Shown here piece after piece: positions 19,413-30,114 of a DNA stretch of 64,000 nucleotides. Under the pieces are notes generated by a model. That model saw only the letters and a program-made list of their open reading frames with translations. It ran no database searches and was not told the DNA's origin. This DNA comes from Ceratothoa steindachneri. Its lineage: Eukaryota; Arthropoda; Malacostraca; Isopoda; Cymothoidae. The translations under genes and the position numbers were made by a program. The stretch covers positions 35,991,726 through 36,055,725 of the forward strand of contig OZ018317.1 in the NCBI GenBank assembly GCA_963969495.1. The letters run 5' to 3'. Position 1 is the stretch's first letter; each line of letters starts with the position of its first letter.

Positions 19413-21422
19413 CTATAAACTTTTTGGGTTAAAGAATCTGGGCATGTCACCTGACCCCATTTTGACTACCCTGTTGGCATGACCTCTTTCAATACAGAGA
19501 AGTCCTAATGCTGAGAGCCTATCCTGGCCCATAGTAGATCTAAGGTAGGTTTTGAGTCTTCTCAAGCACGAGAATGACTTCTCTGCTGAACAAGATGTTG
19601 CAGGTATAGTTGCCAGGGTTTTTGCCACCTCGCTGAAGTGTGGCAAAGTTTCACACAGAGAATTTGACTGGAGATAGTTTACCACTTTATTTGCAGTTTT
19701 CAAATCCACACCTTCTAGATTGTGAAAAACGGCAGTTTCAGCCATTAGGATGTCTTGATCCATATTGTAGAATTCAAACACTGCCTTGAAACTATCCTCT
19801 GCTGCTTTGCCTAGTACTATATCTGCCAAGAATGTCAGGATATGTGTATCCCTGCTTGCAAATCTCTCTCTCATTCCAGTGAGAACTCTGTCTAGAGCAT
19901 CATAGTATACAATCCTGACACTCTGATGGTCTGTAAAGGAGGTAGGTTCTTCAGGAGTCTCTCCTGAGAGTGCTTGCAGCCTCTTGGATGTTTTCTTTTG
20001 GCATTTTGTAGTTTCCACCTCCTCAATGACTGGTACAATTTCAATGATGTTTGTAGCATTTTTTTTTTTGCTTTTTCACAGATAAGAGAAAACATCTTTA
20101 TCCTTCACTTATTGAGGGTTTCCATTTTAGCATCACAAGTGACCTTTGCAGCCATCACATCAACCTCATGACCCTACAGGTAGCTAGCCAGGGCATTTGT
20201 GTTGGAGATCACTTTTAAAGTGCGCAAGCCAAGGATGAACTGGAACTCAAGCATAGCTTTGACAAGACCCTTAGCATCCACAGAAGTTTTGGCATCTTTA
20301 TCCTTGGACAGCTCTATTAGAGCAAGTAGAATTCTCTCAGGCTGTTGCTCCCCGCCTTTCACAGCCTCCCATTTGCAGTCCTAGCATGTCTCACTCAGAA
20401 ACTTCAACTTGATGTATGGACTGTACAGTGCCGAGTCAATATCTGGCATGTGTACAGAACAGAGAACATTTTCTCGCTTTGGTGTATTAAAGAAGTTGTG
20501 GATGGGCTGGACAACTCCTAGCACATTCCTCATGACAGTATTTTCCTGCAATGTATCTTGTAGTGCAAGGTTGAGAGGTTCCCATAACAGTGGACATAGA
20601 TGGCCTTAGGTGCGACCTCTTGCACTCTTGTAGCCACATCCTTCTCTTTGCCAGTCATGTTAGATGCCTCATCATAGCACTGGCCAACTACATCCTCAAT
20701 TCTCAGCTCCATGTTGTGAAGTACATCTAGTACCAGCTTGAAGAGTAACTCTCTGTTTGCAGACTTTACTTCATGGAAGCCAACGAAGGTTTCTGTTGGC
20801 TGCCCATTGTGTATATAGTGCAAACACACAGATATTTGCTCCATGTTGCTGAACTTCCCAGCTTCTTCCACAGTTTTAGATATGTCCTTCAGCACAAGGT
20901 CAGATGCAATACTCAGAATCTCATTTGAATCTCTGGTGACAGCAACTGGTGATGTGCTGCCAGCTGTGAAGGTAATCTCTCAGCAAGCCATGGGATGTCT
21001 CTACATCGACGATTCAGAAGTTCTATCAAGTTTCCGCAATTTACATCTGATTGCTGTCCAATGTTGTACCCGTTTTCTGAATACCCTCTTTGGGGAATGT
21101 TTTGTTGTGCAGTGCAAAGGATGGACTCTACAATCACTTTGAGGTAGGCTCTGTTGTTTTGGACCATGTCTCTGTGAACACCAGCAAGTTGGACCAAAAC
21201 TGATGTTTCTCGTCTTTTGTTTATTGCGATCCATTTTGACATGGCTACACTGTGACTGTTGCTCTGAGCATGTTTTGCTAGCCTTTCAGGCTTTTTCCAG
21301 TTGCTGAATGTGAAGGAATGGTCACAGAGAAACTTGTCACAGGGAAAGCACACAATTGACTTTTTTTTTCCTCGATTGTAAACATGTTTGGCCTTGACTG
21401 GTGCATCATAAATATACGGCTA
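19413..21422 (-). pseudogene. hAT-superfamily transposase (TTF-type zinc finger, dimerisation domain), disrupted
   Basis: The N-terminus (21353-20913) has 'CFPCDKFLCDH', a TTF-type zinc finger, preceded by 'PYIYDAPVKAKHVYNRG' from an acceptor-like 'ttttag' at 21421. The middle (20895-20530) has 'EQISVCLHYIHNGQPTE' and 'VVGQCYDEASNMTG' (second catalytic Asp region), then 'PKAIYVHCYGN' (the hAT C/H block). After frameshifts at about 20610 and 20370 it continues through 20362-20174 and 20095-19892 to the C-terminal 201 residues (20018-19413), which contain 'SCSAEKSFSCLRRLKTYLRS' and 'LSALGLLCIERG', the classic hAT dimerisation domain with its catalytic Glu. It resembles ZMYM/TTF-type hAT transposases. 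At least three frameshifts or stops. Confidence 0.8.
19459..19539 (-). repeat. Second copy of the 81-bp duplication
   Basis: Identical to 18271-18351 except one T/A. It lies inside the hAT C-terminal coding region, so this is the copy in its original context. Confidence 0.9.
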
Positions 21423-22190
21423 AAATAACAATTTTTCATAAATTATCTTCCTATTTCTACATACCAAACACATAAATGATTATTCATTATGCTAATTGAA
21501 TTGTTAAATGTTAGAAACTTACATAAATAGTCCCTAGATACATAGGTCCAAACACTACCTGTGTTGAAGCAGAGATTGTGGGAGATTTAATTACAGTTGG
21601 AGTTTCCCTCCACCATCACCAGGAAGATGCCAACAGGTATGAGAAAACAGTCTTGTATTCATAGAAAATTAATTGAGTAGGATGATTTTTGTAATCGAAT
21701 GGGGATAATTGTTCATATGCAATTATTTATTACCTACCTAGTTACAAATACAAGTTTATCATTATTATTTTTTTCTTATTCTTGTTACATTTTTTTAAAT
21801 TATAGAATTTTTTTTCTTCCCTACAATGCTCAAATATCCCAACCCATTTACCCGAATTTTAGCAAATTCTCGAATCCAGGGGTCAGACGTGTTCTCAGTG
21901 AGCTCTCTATTCACAGACATTTTTTTTGTTTTAAGAACATAAGAACATAAGAAAAGAAGGAGACTGCAAAACACCATTCATAGCCTACACTTGGCATTAT
22001 AATATATTTAAGTTCGGGAAGATAATTAATGTTGAGTGTTAGACAAAATATTCAAGGAATTTTTAATTATATTTTCAATTAAATTGTGAAATAGCTCCCA
22101 TTTGTTTACGTTTCAAAGCAGCCTAATTTTCTCCGCCCTTTTTGTCTACACTTTTCTTGATTGCTTAATTAAATGGTTTTGACAAGTTTT
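21423..22190. other. No clear gene; possible upstream hAT exon and a short repeat
   Basis: On the minus strand a weak 5' splice-like 'tatgtaagt' at about 21520 could end an upstream hAT exon (21530-21665), unproven. At 21934-21965 'aagaacataagaacataaga' looks like the edge of an interspersed repeat. Otherwise AT-rich. Confidence 0.3.
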
Positions 22191-23100
22191 TTCAATGTGG
22201 CTATTGCTTTGGATGAAGTGAGAATGCCCATTGATGTAAGTAGTATGCATCTAATTTGTGATTTTTGTGGTGTTGAAAGAATGAAAGAAGAGCAAATGTA
22301 CCTGAATGCCCCTTGTGTACTGTGACTCGTGCAAATATGGCTTTGGTAGAGGAGGTGAGTCAGTTGCATGATGAGTGCAAGAGATTAAGTGAGAAAGGAT
22401 GCGAGTGTAGCATGAAGAATGTGGCTGGGACCAGGAGGGTGGAAGATAAGCATAGACTAGGGACTGATGTAAGTGAAGATGGATAGGTGAGGACAGTTTA
22501 GGTGTGTGAGTAAGAGAGACATGGAACCTGTTAGGTTGACTAACAGATTTAAGCCCTGAGAGAGGAAGGAGGAAGAGGTTGAAAGTGATTTGTCTGATAT
22601 GGTTGTGGCAGAAAGTGGAATAAGTGGTAGTTCAAATGAGAACAGGAGGGAGGGTGAAGCTAGTCCTAGGAGGAAGACTGAGGTGCTTGTGATGGGTGAC
22701 TCTCAGATTAGAAATTTAGATAGGAAGTTGGGTGCGAGCAAATGGAAGGGACAGAGTTTGTTTGCTGGGTGCTGGTGTAAATGATGGGTCTGAGAGGTAT
22801 GATACTCTGGTGTCTGGATGTGAGAGGGATTCAGTTGTGATTACACATGTGGGAGGTTGAAAGTGATTTTTCTGATATGGTTGTGGCAGAAAGTGGAATA
22901 AGTGGTAGTTCAAATGAGAACAGGAGGTGGGGTTCATGTGAGTTACAAGAGGTACAAAAGGTTAGTTGAAAGGATGAGTCAAAGTAGAGTGAAAGGCGTT
23001 GTTTCAGGTGTGCTTCCGAGATTGGATGTGGGGATGGAATGGTTGTCTCATGCAATTGGACTGAATGGGTATGTGAAAGGCCTGTGTGAGGAGTGGTGAT
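22191..23100 (+). pseudogene. CR1-like element Z: ORF1 (zinc finger + SGNH esterase), heavily decayed
   Basis: 'LICDFCGVER' at 22247 matches the N-terminal CxxC finger of the 28-49 kb ORF1s. The esterase nucleophile block is seen as 'VLVMGDSQIRNLDRKLG' (22680-22735), and later 'VKGVVSGVLPRLDVGMEWL' (22998-23045). The GxND block is replaced by a duplicated upstream segment (22853-22927) and the final DGLHLS block is degraded. Many stops. Confidence 0.75.
22575..22927 (+). repeat. 75-bp duplication inside Z ORF1 (22575-22649 and 22853-22927)
   Basis: Two direct copies with one mismatch and about 200 bp between them. The second copy sits where the esterase GxND block should be, so it replaced functional sequence. 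Confidence 0.85.
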
Positions 23101-23783
23101 TAGTGCATTGTATGGACTCTATCTAAGCTGGGCTGGGGTTGACATATTGTGACAGGAGTTAGATAGTGTCGTTGGGTCTTTGCAGGCAGGAAACTAGTTA
23201 CTGATAGTGGTCAGGGAAATATGAGTACAGGGTGCGGCAGGGAAATATAAGAGTACACGGTGTGGCAGGGAAAGAAAAGAGATGCAGAGGAGATAGAAAG
23301 GAAAGTATACATTCCTAAAGATGTGCTTTAGGAAAAGGAGGGCTGAGTTGTCTTTATACCAATGCTCATAGTCTTAGAAATAAGAAAGATGAGTTAAGTA
23401 GTTATATTATTGATGAAGATATAGATATAATGTGTAATAGAATCATGGGTTAATGAAAATAAATTTAATGACAACGCAAGTGAATTTGAACTACAGGGTT
23501 ATATGTACATTTGTCAAAGGAGAGATAGGACGGGTGGTGGGTTGATTATTTATACCAGAATTAACATTTCTTCAAATCTAAATAATTCTAAAAAGCAATT
23601 AGTTGAGCCACTGTGGATATATATTAGGGTCAGAAAAATAGGATAATACACTTGGGAGCCTTTTACAGACCACCTGGACAGACTAGGCTGTATTGATGAG
23701 CTAATGATCAGGGAAATAAGGAAAGGATGTGAAGTAGATACAGTTATTCTTGGTGACTTTAATTTAAATTCTGTGGACTGGGA

Positions 23784-24498
23784 TTTTTTTTTTTTTATTA
23801 GAGCTCATCTGGCGACTGCCTACATGGGCATTAGTCGCCGTATTAAAACTGGCCTAGTTCTAGGCTACTTTAAAATAAAATTAAACGAAGAAAAAAAACA
23901 CCCTAAATGGGGGAAAGGAAAAAAACAAAAACAAATGCAAAAAACAAAACAAAACAAAAAAACAAACCCTGCTTAAATAATAGGGAGAAGGCCGGCCTCC
24001 CCCAAAAAGTCAATAAGTCCACCAGTCCATGTGCACGCACTCATCCTGAGTACAAGGGACAGGCGGTAGCGACCCCGCCCATCCCAGTACCGGGACAGGT
24101 GTCGTGCGCGAAGATCACCCAGACTGGGACATTCGACAAGAATGTGCCAAACAGTTTGGGGGACGACGCAGTCGTTGCAATAGGGCCCAGGAGAGCGCTC
24201 CATCAAATAGCGATGCGTCACACGAGTGTGCCTGATTCGGAGATGACAGAAAGCAACCTGAAGCCGCCGCGGCATTGGGGGATAGGTCCATGGGAACAGT
24301 CGCGGCGCAATGGCACGCAACTTTAAGTTCCCTTCGACTGTCTCCCATCTTCTTTGCCAAGCAGTCCGAAGAGCTGCCCGTATTCCTGCCATGTAGTCAG
24401 TGTGAGGAAGAGCGAAACGCTGGTTTGGTCGCAGAGTCCTTGCGGACTCTTTGGCGCCCTCATCGGCGCGCTCATTCCCCGCAATTCCTACAAGTTTT
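23784..24498 (-). mobile_element. 5'-truncated LINE tail with RNase H end and poly(A)
   Basis: A minus-strand insertion beginning with a 14-base T run (poly(A) tail) and flanked by the 9-bp duplication 'ggactggga' (23775-23783 and 24499-24507). The body contains only the end of an ORF2. More GC-rich coding text than the host element, so a separate family (I/R1-like group with RNase H). Confidence 0.85.
23973..24498 (-). pseudogene. ORF2 C-terminus: RNase H end and CCHC-like motif
   Basis: Open from the truncation point: 'VGIAGNERADEGAKES' is the end of an RNase H domain (the 'GNERAD' box). It is followed by basic text and 'CNDCVVPQTVWHILVEC', a CxxC...HxxxxC finger typical of the C-terminus of I/Jockey/R1-type ORF2. 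It ends normally at 23973, before a 3' UTR. The open frame extends artificially to 24680 into mariner sequence. RT and endonuclease are absent because of 5' truncation. Confidence 0.75.
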
Positions 24499-24512
24499 GG
24501 ACTGGGAAAATA

Positions 24513-25796
24513 AGACAAGCAGTCAATAAGTTTTGCAATTCGGATATAAGGAAACGAGATATGAGGAAAAGTGTTTTTATTATTTTTCGATATAACTACC
24601 CTCGACTTCAATGCACTTGCACCACTTGTCCCTGAGGCTTCAAATTCCCGACAACCAGAAATCTCTCGACTGCTGTTCAATCAACTCCTGGACAGTGAGC
24701 TGGACATCTTCATCATCCCCAAACCGGCATCTATGAAGTGCAGGCTTGAGCTGGCGGAATAAAAAGTAGTCGCTAGGGGCCAGATCTGGATTGCAGGGGG
24801 GATGGTTGAGCTCCTCGAATCCACACTCACACAGGGCAGCTTGTGCAACTCTGGCCTTGTGGACAGGGGCATTGTCATGGAGGAGCAGAACACCGCGTGT
24901 CAACTTGCCGTGCCGCTTGTGACGGATGTACTTCTTCAACCCAGCCAGTTCCTTGGTGTAATATTGGCCTGTGATGGTCCTTCTATGAGGTGCATAGACC
25001 ACTCCTTCAGAATCCCAGAAGATGGTGGCCATGATCTTCCCGGCTGAGGGTTGGGTCCGGAACTTGATGGGAGTCGGAGAGCCCCTGTGCTTCCAGGCCA
25101 TGCTTTCGAGCTTGGTCTTGGGATCCCAGTGATGGATCCACGTTTCATCAACTGTTACTATGCGTGACTCAAATCCTGCTGGGTCTTGGTTGTACAGGAG
25201 CAGCAGCTCCTCCGAACTTTGACAACGTTGAAGCCGATCATGGAGCATGAGGTTTCTAGGGGCCCAACGGGCAGAGACCTTGGTCATGGCCAAATTGTCG
25301 TGGATGATGTTGATAACACTTCCATGTGATATTCCAAGTTCTCACTCGATTTCTTCGACCTTCACTCGTCGATTTTCAAGGCTTATCCTCTCCACATGAG
25401 CCACACTGTCCTCGTTGGTCATGTCTGACGGGCGTCCTGGACAGGGGTCATCTTCAAGGGACTCATGACCGTGGCGGAACTCCCTATTCCAGTGAGCAAT
25501 GGTTGCATAGGAAGGGGCAGTGTCAGTGTACACTGCAACCATGCATTCATGGATTTCTTTTGCATTCTTGCCTTCCTTGGTCAAAAATTTGATCACTGCG
25601 GTGCTTAACCTTCTCCATTGTTGAAAAATTTGTGACTCACGATCTGCGATCAGCTACTGCTTCTTAAATAGACAAGGCAGGAGTGTGGGGCTGCAGGTCC
25701 TGACTTGTCATAACTTGTTCTAACACCCCTACAAACAGCCATCCCCCTTCCTCTGTTTTGCCCTACTGATTCGCAAAACTTATTGACCACTCCTCG
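24513..25796 (-). mobile_element. mariner DNA transposon, TA duplication
   Basis: 1284 bp, flanked by TA at 24511-24512 and 25797-25798. Terminal repeats share 'gtcaataagttttgc' (right end 'cgaggagtggtcaataag' on the complement). It interrupts Z just downstream of the LINE tail: removing it, the LINE tail and one 9-bp duplicate restores the Z text 'gactgggaaaatatgatagg'. Confidence 0.9.
24640..25620 (-). pseudogene. mariner transposase (D,D34D type), nearly intact
   Basis: N-terminal part 25596-25342 ('AVIKFLTKEGKNAKEIHECM', two HTH regions, 'DDPCPGRPS'). Then one TGA at 25339, after which the frame continues 'ELGISHGSVINIIHDNLAM' into 25293-24640. Catalytic motifs: 'TVDETWIHHWDP' (first Asp), 'LLLHDNAPVHKA' (second), 'HPPCNPDLAPSDYFLF' (third Asp of D34D). 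The normal start ('MEKVKHR', about 25620) is separated by a 1-bp frameshift. So two lesions in an otherwise full-length (about 345-residue) mariner transposase, making it a fairly young copy. Confidence 0.9.
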
Positions 25797-26269
25797 TATG
25801 ATAGGAAGGGATAGAATAAGTTGTAAGTTTATAGAATGCTTTGAGGATAATTTTTTTACTCAATCTGTTAATAAAGCCAACAAGAGGGGCCAATATCTTA
25901 GATGTGGTTCTTTCAAATGATGATCACTTGGTTCAGGAATGGACTGTCGGGGAAGCATTGGGAAATAGTGATCATCAGATGGTTTGTTTTAACTTGGGAA
26001 TAGTGCAAGGTAGAACATCAACAAACTACACCAAAACTCCAAATTTTTAATAGGGTAGATTAGGATAAATTACAAAATTTGCTAAATCAGATTAGGTGGG
26101 ATATAGAATTCAGGGGGAACAATACTTGAGATGTGGGACACTTTTAAGACTATATTAAACATAGTCCAGGAGCAGTGTATTCCAATGAAGGCTATTAGGA
26201 AGAAATGTAGGAAGCCATTGTGGTGGGATCAGGAGATAGCTAGGAAAGTTTCTGAGAAGAAAGGGGCAT

Positions 26270-26515
26270 ACCTGACATTTGACATTATTAATAAACTTGA
26301 TATAGGCCTTATATTATTAATAAACTTGATATAGACATGATATTGTTAACAAATTTGATATAGGCCTGATATTTTTAATACTTGACATAGGCCTGATATT
26401 TTTTATACTTTTAAATATTTGACATAGGCTTGATATTTTAAATACTTGATATAGGCCTGATATTTTTCAAACGCGACAGAGGACTGATATCTTTCAAAAA
26501 CTTTGACATAGGCTT
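26270..26515 (+). repeat. Minisatellite of about 25-37 bp units
   Basis: About eight degenerate units built on 'ttgatataggcctgatattt'. Lies exactly where element Z breaks off. Confidence 0.75.
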
Positions 26516-26639
26516 TGCTAACCGGCCTCATAACCAGTGAAAAGGGTGTTTAGCTGCCTCGCCTAAATTTGGTCAGCTTAGCTTATTTTTAAACCTACTT
26601 GTGGCTCTCCTCAACTTAGACCCAGTAAGTTAAAAATGA

Positions 26640-27057
26640 GTTTTGACTTTGATTACAAAGTTCTGAAAAACTCAAATTCTAGTATTTTGAATGACTCTAG
26701 AAAAGTTGCTATATAGTACATATTGCAGGGAATGATATTGGTCACATCTCATCTAGTAATTCAATTAATAATTATAAGGATATATTCTCACTGTTGAAGA
26801 AAAGTGATAAGCCCTCTTTTATTACTAGTATTCTCCCTAGACGATACCAAAATAATTCGTGGTATTCTTTCACTTGTGATATCAATCTTCAATTACAGTA
26901 TATCTCCAAGGAATTTGGTATAACCTACATAAACTTATGGGATAGATTTCTTTATAGAAATAAACTATTTAACAAAGATGGTGTTCATCTAAATAAATGG
27001 GGAATTAAAATTTTTCAACAAGCTATTAATGAGTCTATTAGTCAGTCATTAAAATGA
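26640..27057 (+). pseudogene. L2-like element: ORF1 esterase, C-terminal part
   Basis: 'AGNDIGHISSS' (26727) is the GxND block. 'SDKPSFITSILPRR' and 'FGITYINLWDRFL' follow, and 'DGVHLNKWG' (26978-27004) is the DxxH block of an SGNH hydrolase. The nucleophile GDS block upstream is not visible. 26794-27057 is open. It is more diverged from the 28-49 kb esterases and belongs to another clade. Confidence 0.6.
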
Positions 27058-27119
27058 CTAGTAAGAAGACATGGTAAGAAGACTAATTCTCCTTACCATG
27101 CTACTCAGTATAAAAACCC

Positions 27120-28340
27120 AAACATTAATTTTAAACCTCTATATATGTTAAATTGTGGCTATATAAATATCAGGTCAATCTGGAATAAAATGTCATATGT
27201 TTGTGAACTATTAATGGAACTCCCTTGATCTCCTCCTGATCTCTGAATCTTGGACGCATGAAGCAGATAAAGACCTTATTAATGCTGCCTTAGTTCCCAA
27301 TTGTACTTTTGTACATTCTCCTTGGTCAGAGAATGCAAATGATTGTGGTGGTGGTGTTGCACTTATTTTTAAAAAATGTCTCCATAATTCTAAAAAACTT
27401 TTACAATTTTGCAATACTGATTCATACCAAATCTTGGTATATTCTTTTCAGTCCCAAGATCAATCTATTAATGTGGCTGTAATGTACCGTTCAGATAACT
27501 ATGGAACAAATTCACAATCCTTGATCAATTTAATGATTGTTTAGGTGATCTGAGAAGTCTTCCCAACCTTATTCTGTGTGGAGACTTTAATTACTGGCAA
27601 ACCCTACTCAAACCAGTTTATGGAAATCTTAAATTCTAATAATTGTTATAATGTAGTGGAAATTCCAACTCACATTGGGGGCCATGTGCTTGATCTTAAA
27701 TGGACTATTGGGGAAGAATCAACCTCAATTTTCTGATGTTCATTCTGCCCACAGTGTTAATGAGTTTTTTATAAAGAAAATTCAAATTATTTGTGATGAA
27801 TTTGATAATAGATTTACCCCTGATGAATATTCTGATATATACTATAATTATATGTCAAATCTCTCTACTGGTACTACTGAACTAAATGAGTTTACTGCAA
27901 TTTCTGCATCAGAGACTACTATTATAAGACTCTATTAATAAGACTTTCTGTGAAGTTGACACATTCAACTTCTCAAAATTACCAAATGTTATAAAGCATC
28001 TTATTCCCTTCTTTACAGAAATAATAATGAATGCTTTTTTTCTGGTGCGTTTCCACAATCTGAAAAAAAAGCTGTTGTGAAACCCCTATTAAAAAAGCCA
28101 TCATTAAATAATGATGAGTTAAATAACTATGGTCCCATATCACGCTTATCTTTTCTTTCCAAAGTCATTGAAAAAGCAATTGCATCTCAGTTAACCCATC
28201 ACTTAACTATTAATAATTATATACCAATGTTTCAAACTGCTTATAGACAAAACCACTGTGTTGTGTCGTATTTATAATGACCTTTTAAACAACTTCCAAT
28301 ATCCTAAATTACACAGGGAAACAATTTTAATCACATTTTC
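27120..28340 (+). pseudogene. L2-like element: ORF2 endonuclease and start of RT, decayed
   Basis: Endonuclease: 'LNCGYINIRSIWNKMSYV' (27153), 'LLLISESWTHEADKD', 'CGGGVALIFKKCL' and 'LILCGDFNYW' (27570-27600). RT start: 28050-28260 'FPQSEKKAVVKPLLKKPSLN', 'SFLSKVIEKAIASQL' and 'FQTAYRQNH', then 'LLCRIYNDLLNNF' in a new frame; the rest is missing. The 'KVIEKAIASQL..L' and 'TAYRQNHS' wording is closest to L2/CR1-type elements in my memory. Several frameshifts. Confidence 0.65.
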
Positions 28341-28439
28341 TGGGGACTTATTATCTGCCAATTTTAATTCGTTTTTTCATACTGATTTAATATATAATCA
28401 ATTTTTACCTACATGCTATAGTTATTCTGTAATTTCTAT

Positions 28440-28790
28440 TTTCTCATTTCCCTGAAAACTGCCCTCCGGATGGACAGAGAAGGTGCTTGTAGAAAGCAAA
28501 TACTTCAGCGTACATAGTAGTAAGATAGTAATGAGTGTTATTGTGCAAAATATTGATATTATTATTTCTTTTTTCAGGTCTCATGTTAAGAGTGATGGCT
28601 TCGTCAAGAGGAAATTGCATTAATGATCCAGATACCTTCTGCTACATATGTGGCTGTTACATGCTAGTTAGTCAAAGGCTTTGTTCTGGAAGGTTGTCTT
28701 ACAGGAAGCTCCTGATTCTTATTGTAAGATTGGGATATAATACTGATTTGGGTGTGTAATTTTTCTTGTATTTATTTAATACATCAATCA
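28440..28790 (+). pseudogene. Exon fragment of a Cys-rich 'NDPDxFCYICG' protein
   Basis: After an acceptor-like 'cttttttcag' (28567-28576) the frame reads 'NCINDPDTFCYICGCYML' followed by degraded text. This N-terminal Cys-x2-Cys motif introduces a family of uncharacterised, repeat-associated proteins common in arthropods (recalled, unverified). Only the first 40 or so residues remain, then stops. It may be part of a non-autonomous DNA element between the L2 relic and element A. Confidence 0.4.
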
Positions 28791-28906
28791 CTGTATAATA
28801 AATACATTAGTGATTAATACTTTTGGGGAAGATAACTGGCAGCAATCCTGAGCAAGAATTTTTGGGGGGGTGAGTGTTAACTTTTTCCTTAGTAAATTTC
28901 TGAGAG

Positions 28907-29916
28907 TATGGCTTTTTGTATAGATGGTGAGAGCATGCCGTTTGAAAGTAGTGTGTGATGCATGTGGAGTTGAAAGGAGAGTGAATGTAACTGAATGCCA
29001 TGTGTGTTTTCTGGAAGGGGAGGTTAGGAGGTTGAGTGGGGAATGTAAGAGGTTGAATGATTTGGTGTTTGAGGTGAGAAGAGATGCAAGTGTGCGATTG
29101 AAGGGTGAGATTAGTGCTAAGAGGGTGGAAGATAGGGCTAGGACTGGGAACAGTGTGGAAGTTGTGAGTGATGATGAATGGTGGGTGAAAATGGATAGGA
29201 TAGATAAGTTAGGACAGGTTAGGTGTGTGAATGAGAGGGATATAGAACCTGTTAGGTTGACTAACAGATTCAATGTCCTGAGAGAGGAAGAGTGTGTAAG
29301 TGATTTGCCTGGTGTGATTGTGGATGAAAGCAGGATGGGTGGTAGTGTGACTGAGAGCAGGAGGGAGGGTAATGTTAGGCCAAGACAGAATAGGAGAATG
29401 ACTGAGGTGCTAGTGATGGGTGACTCTCAGATTAGGTATTTAGATAGGAAGTTGAGTGATAGCAAGTGGAAGGGAATGAGAGTTTGTCTGCCGGGTGCTG
29501 GTGTAAGTGATGTTTGTGAGAGGTATGATAGGCTGGTTTCTGGGTGTGAGAGGGATGCAGTTATGATTACGCATGTGGGAGTGAATGATGTAAAGAAGGT
29601 GGGTACATGTGAGTTACGTGAGCAGTATAAAAGGTTAGTTGAAAGGATGAGTAAAAGCAGGGTAAAAGGTGTTGTTTCTGGTGTGCTTCCGAGATTGGAT
29701 GTGGGGGTAGAATGGTTGTTGCGTGCAATTGGTTTGAATGAATTTGTGAAAGGACTGTGTGAGGAGCTAGGATTTGTGTTTGTAGATGTCTGGGGAGGGT
29801 TTTACGGGAATAGGAGGTTGTATGCGATGGATGGGCTCCATCTTAGTCAGGCAGGTGTTGAGGTTCTATGGGGGAAGCTGGATAGTGTGATTAGGTCCTT
29901 ACGGGTGGGAAACTAG
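28907..29916 (+). pseudogene. Element A: ORF1 (zinc finger + SGNH esterase), almost intact
   Basis: The aligned start is the ATG at 28907 ('MAFCIDGESMPFESSV'), but a frameshift near 28955 means the open frame begins at 28924. Then come a CxxC-x10-CxxC finger ('CDACGVERRVNVTECHVC'), a coiled/basic linker and the esterase: 'VLVMGDSQIRYLDRKLS' (nucleophile Ser), 'LPGAGVSD', 'THVGVNDVKK' (GxND) and 'MDGLHLSQAG' (Asp-His). ORF1 esterases are a known feature of CR1-like elements. Their role is unclear, possibly lipid or membrane interaction of the ribonucleoprotein. Ends 'RSLRVGN', as in its relatives. Confidence 0.85.
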
Positions 29917-30114
29917 AAGCTGTTAGAGGTAAGGGAATAACAGGAATAGAGGGCAGGTGTAGGAAATGGAAGGGATGCAGAGATAGAGGAATAGCTAGGG
30001 GAGAGGGCATACTGATGCGTTATAGGGGCACTAATGCACAAGTGAATAAGCAGATAACTAGGAATAAAAAAGCCCAATGCAATGAAGATGGGAATAATAA
30101 AAAAAACTTAAAAA

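Larger units (their letters stand above)
23330..26270 (+). pseudogene. CR1-like element Z: ORF2 endonuclease, interrupted by two insertions
   Basis: 23340 'LSCLYTNAHSLRNKKDEL', 'GAFYRPPGQT' (23657) and 'DTVILGDFNLNSVDW' (23738-23782) are the APE-type endonuclease; catalytic 'GDFN' is visible. Text resumes after the insertions at 25798 ('DRISCKFIECFEDNFF', by frame) and continues to 'KAIRKKCRKPLWWDQEIA' and 'KVSEKKGAY' (26265). It then breaks into the minisatellite, so the RT is absent. 5' part about 1.6 kb. Multiple stops. Confidence 0.75.

Noticed and set aside
23973..24680. 235-codon protein taken as one gene
   Set aside because: Its first 60 or so codons are mariner and target-duplication sequence read through. 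Only the portion from 24498 down is LINE coding.
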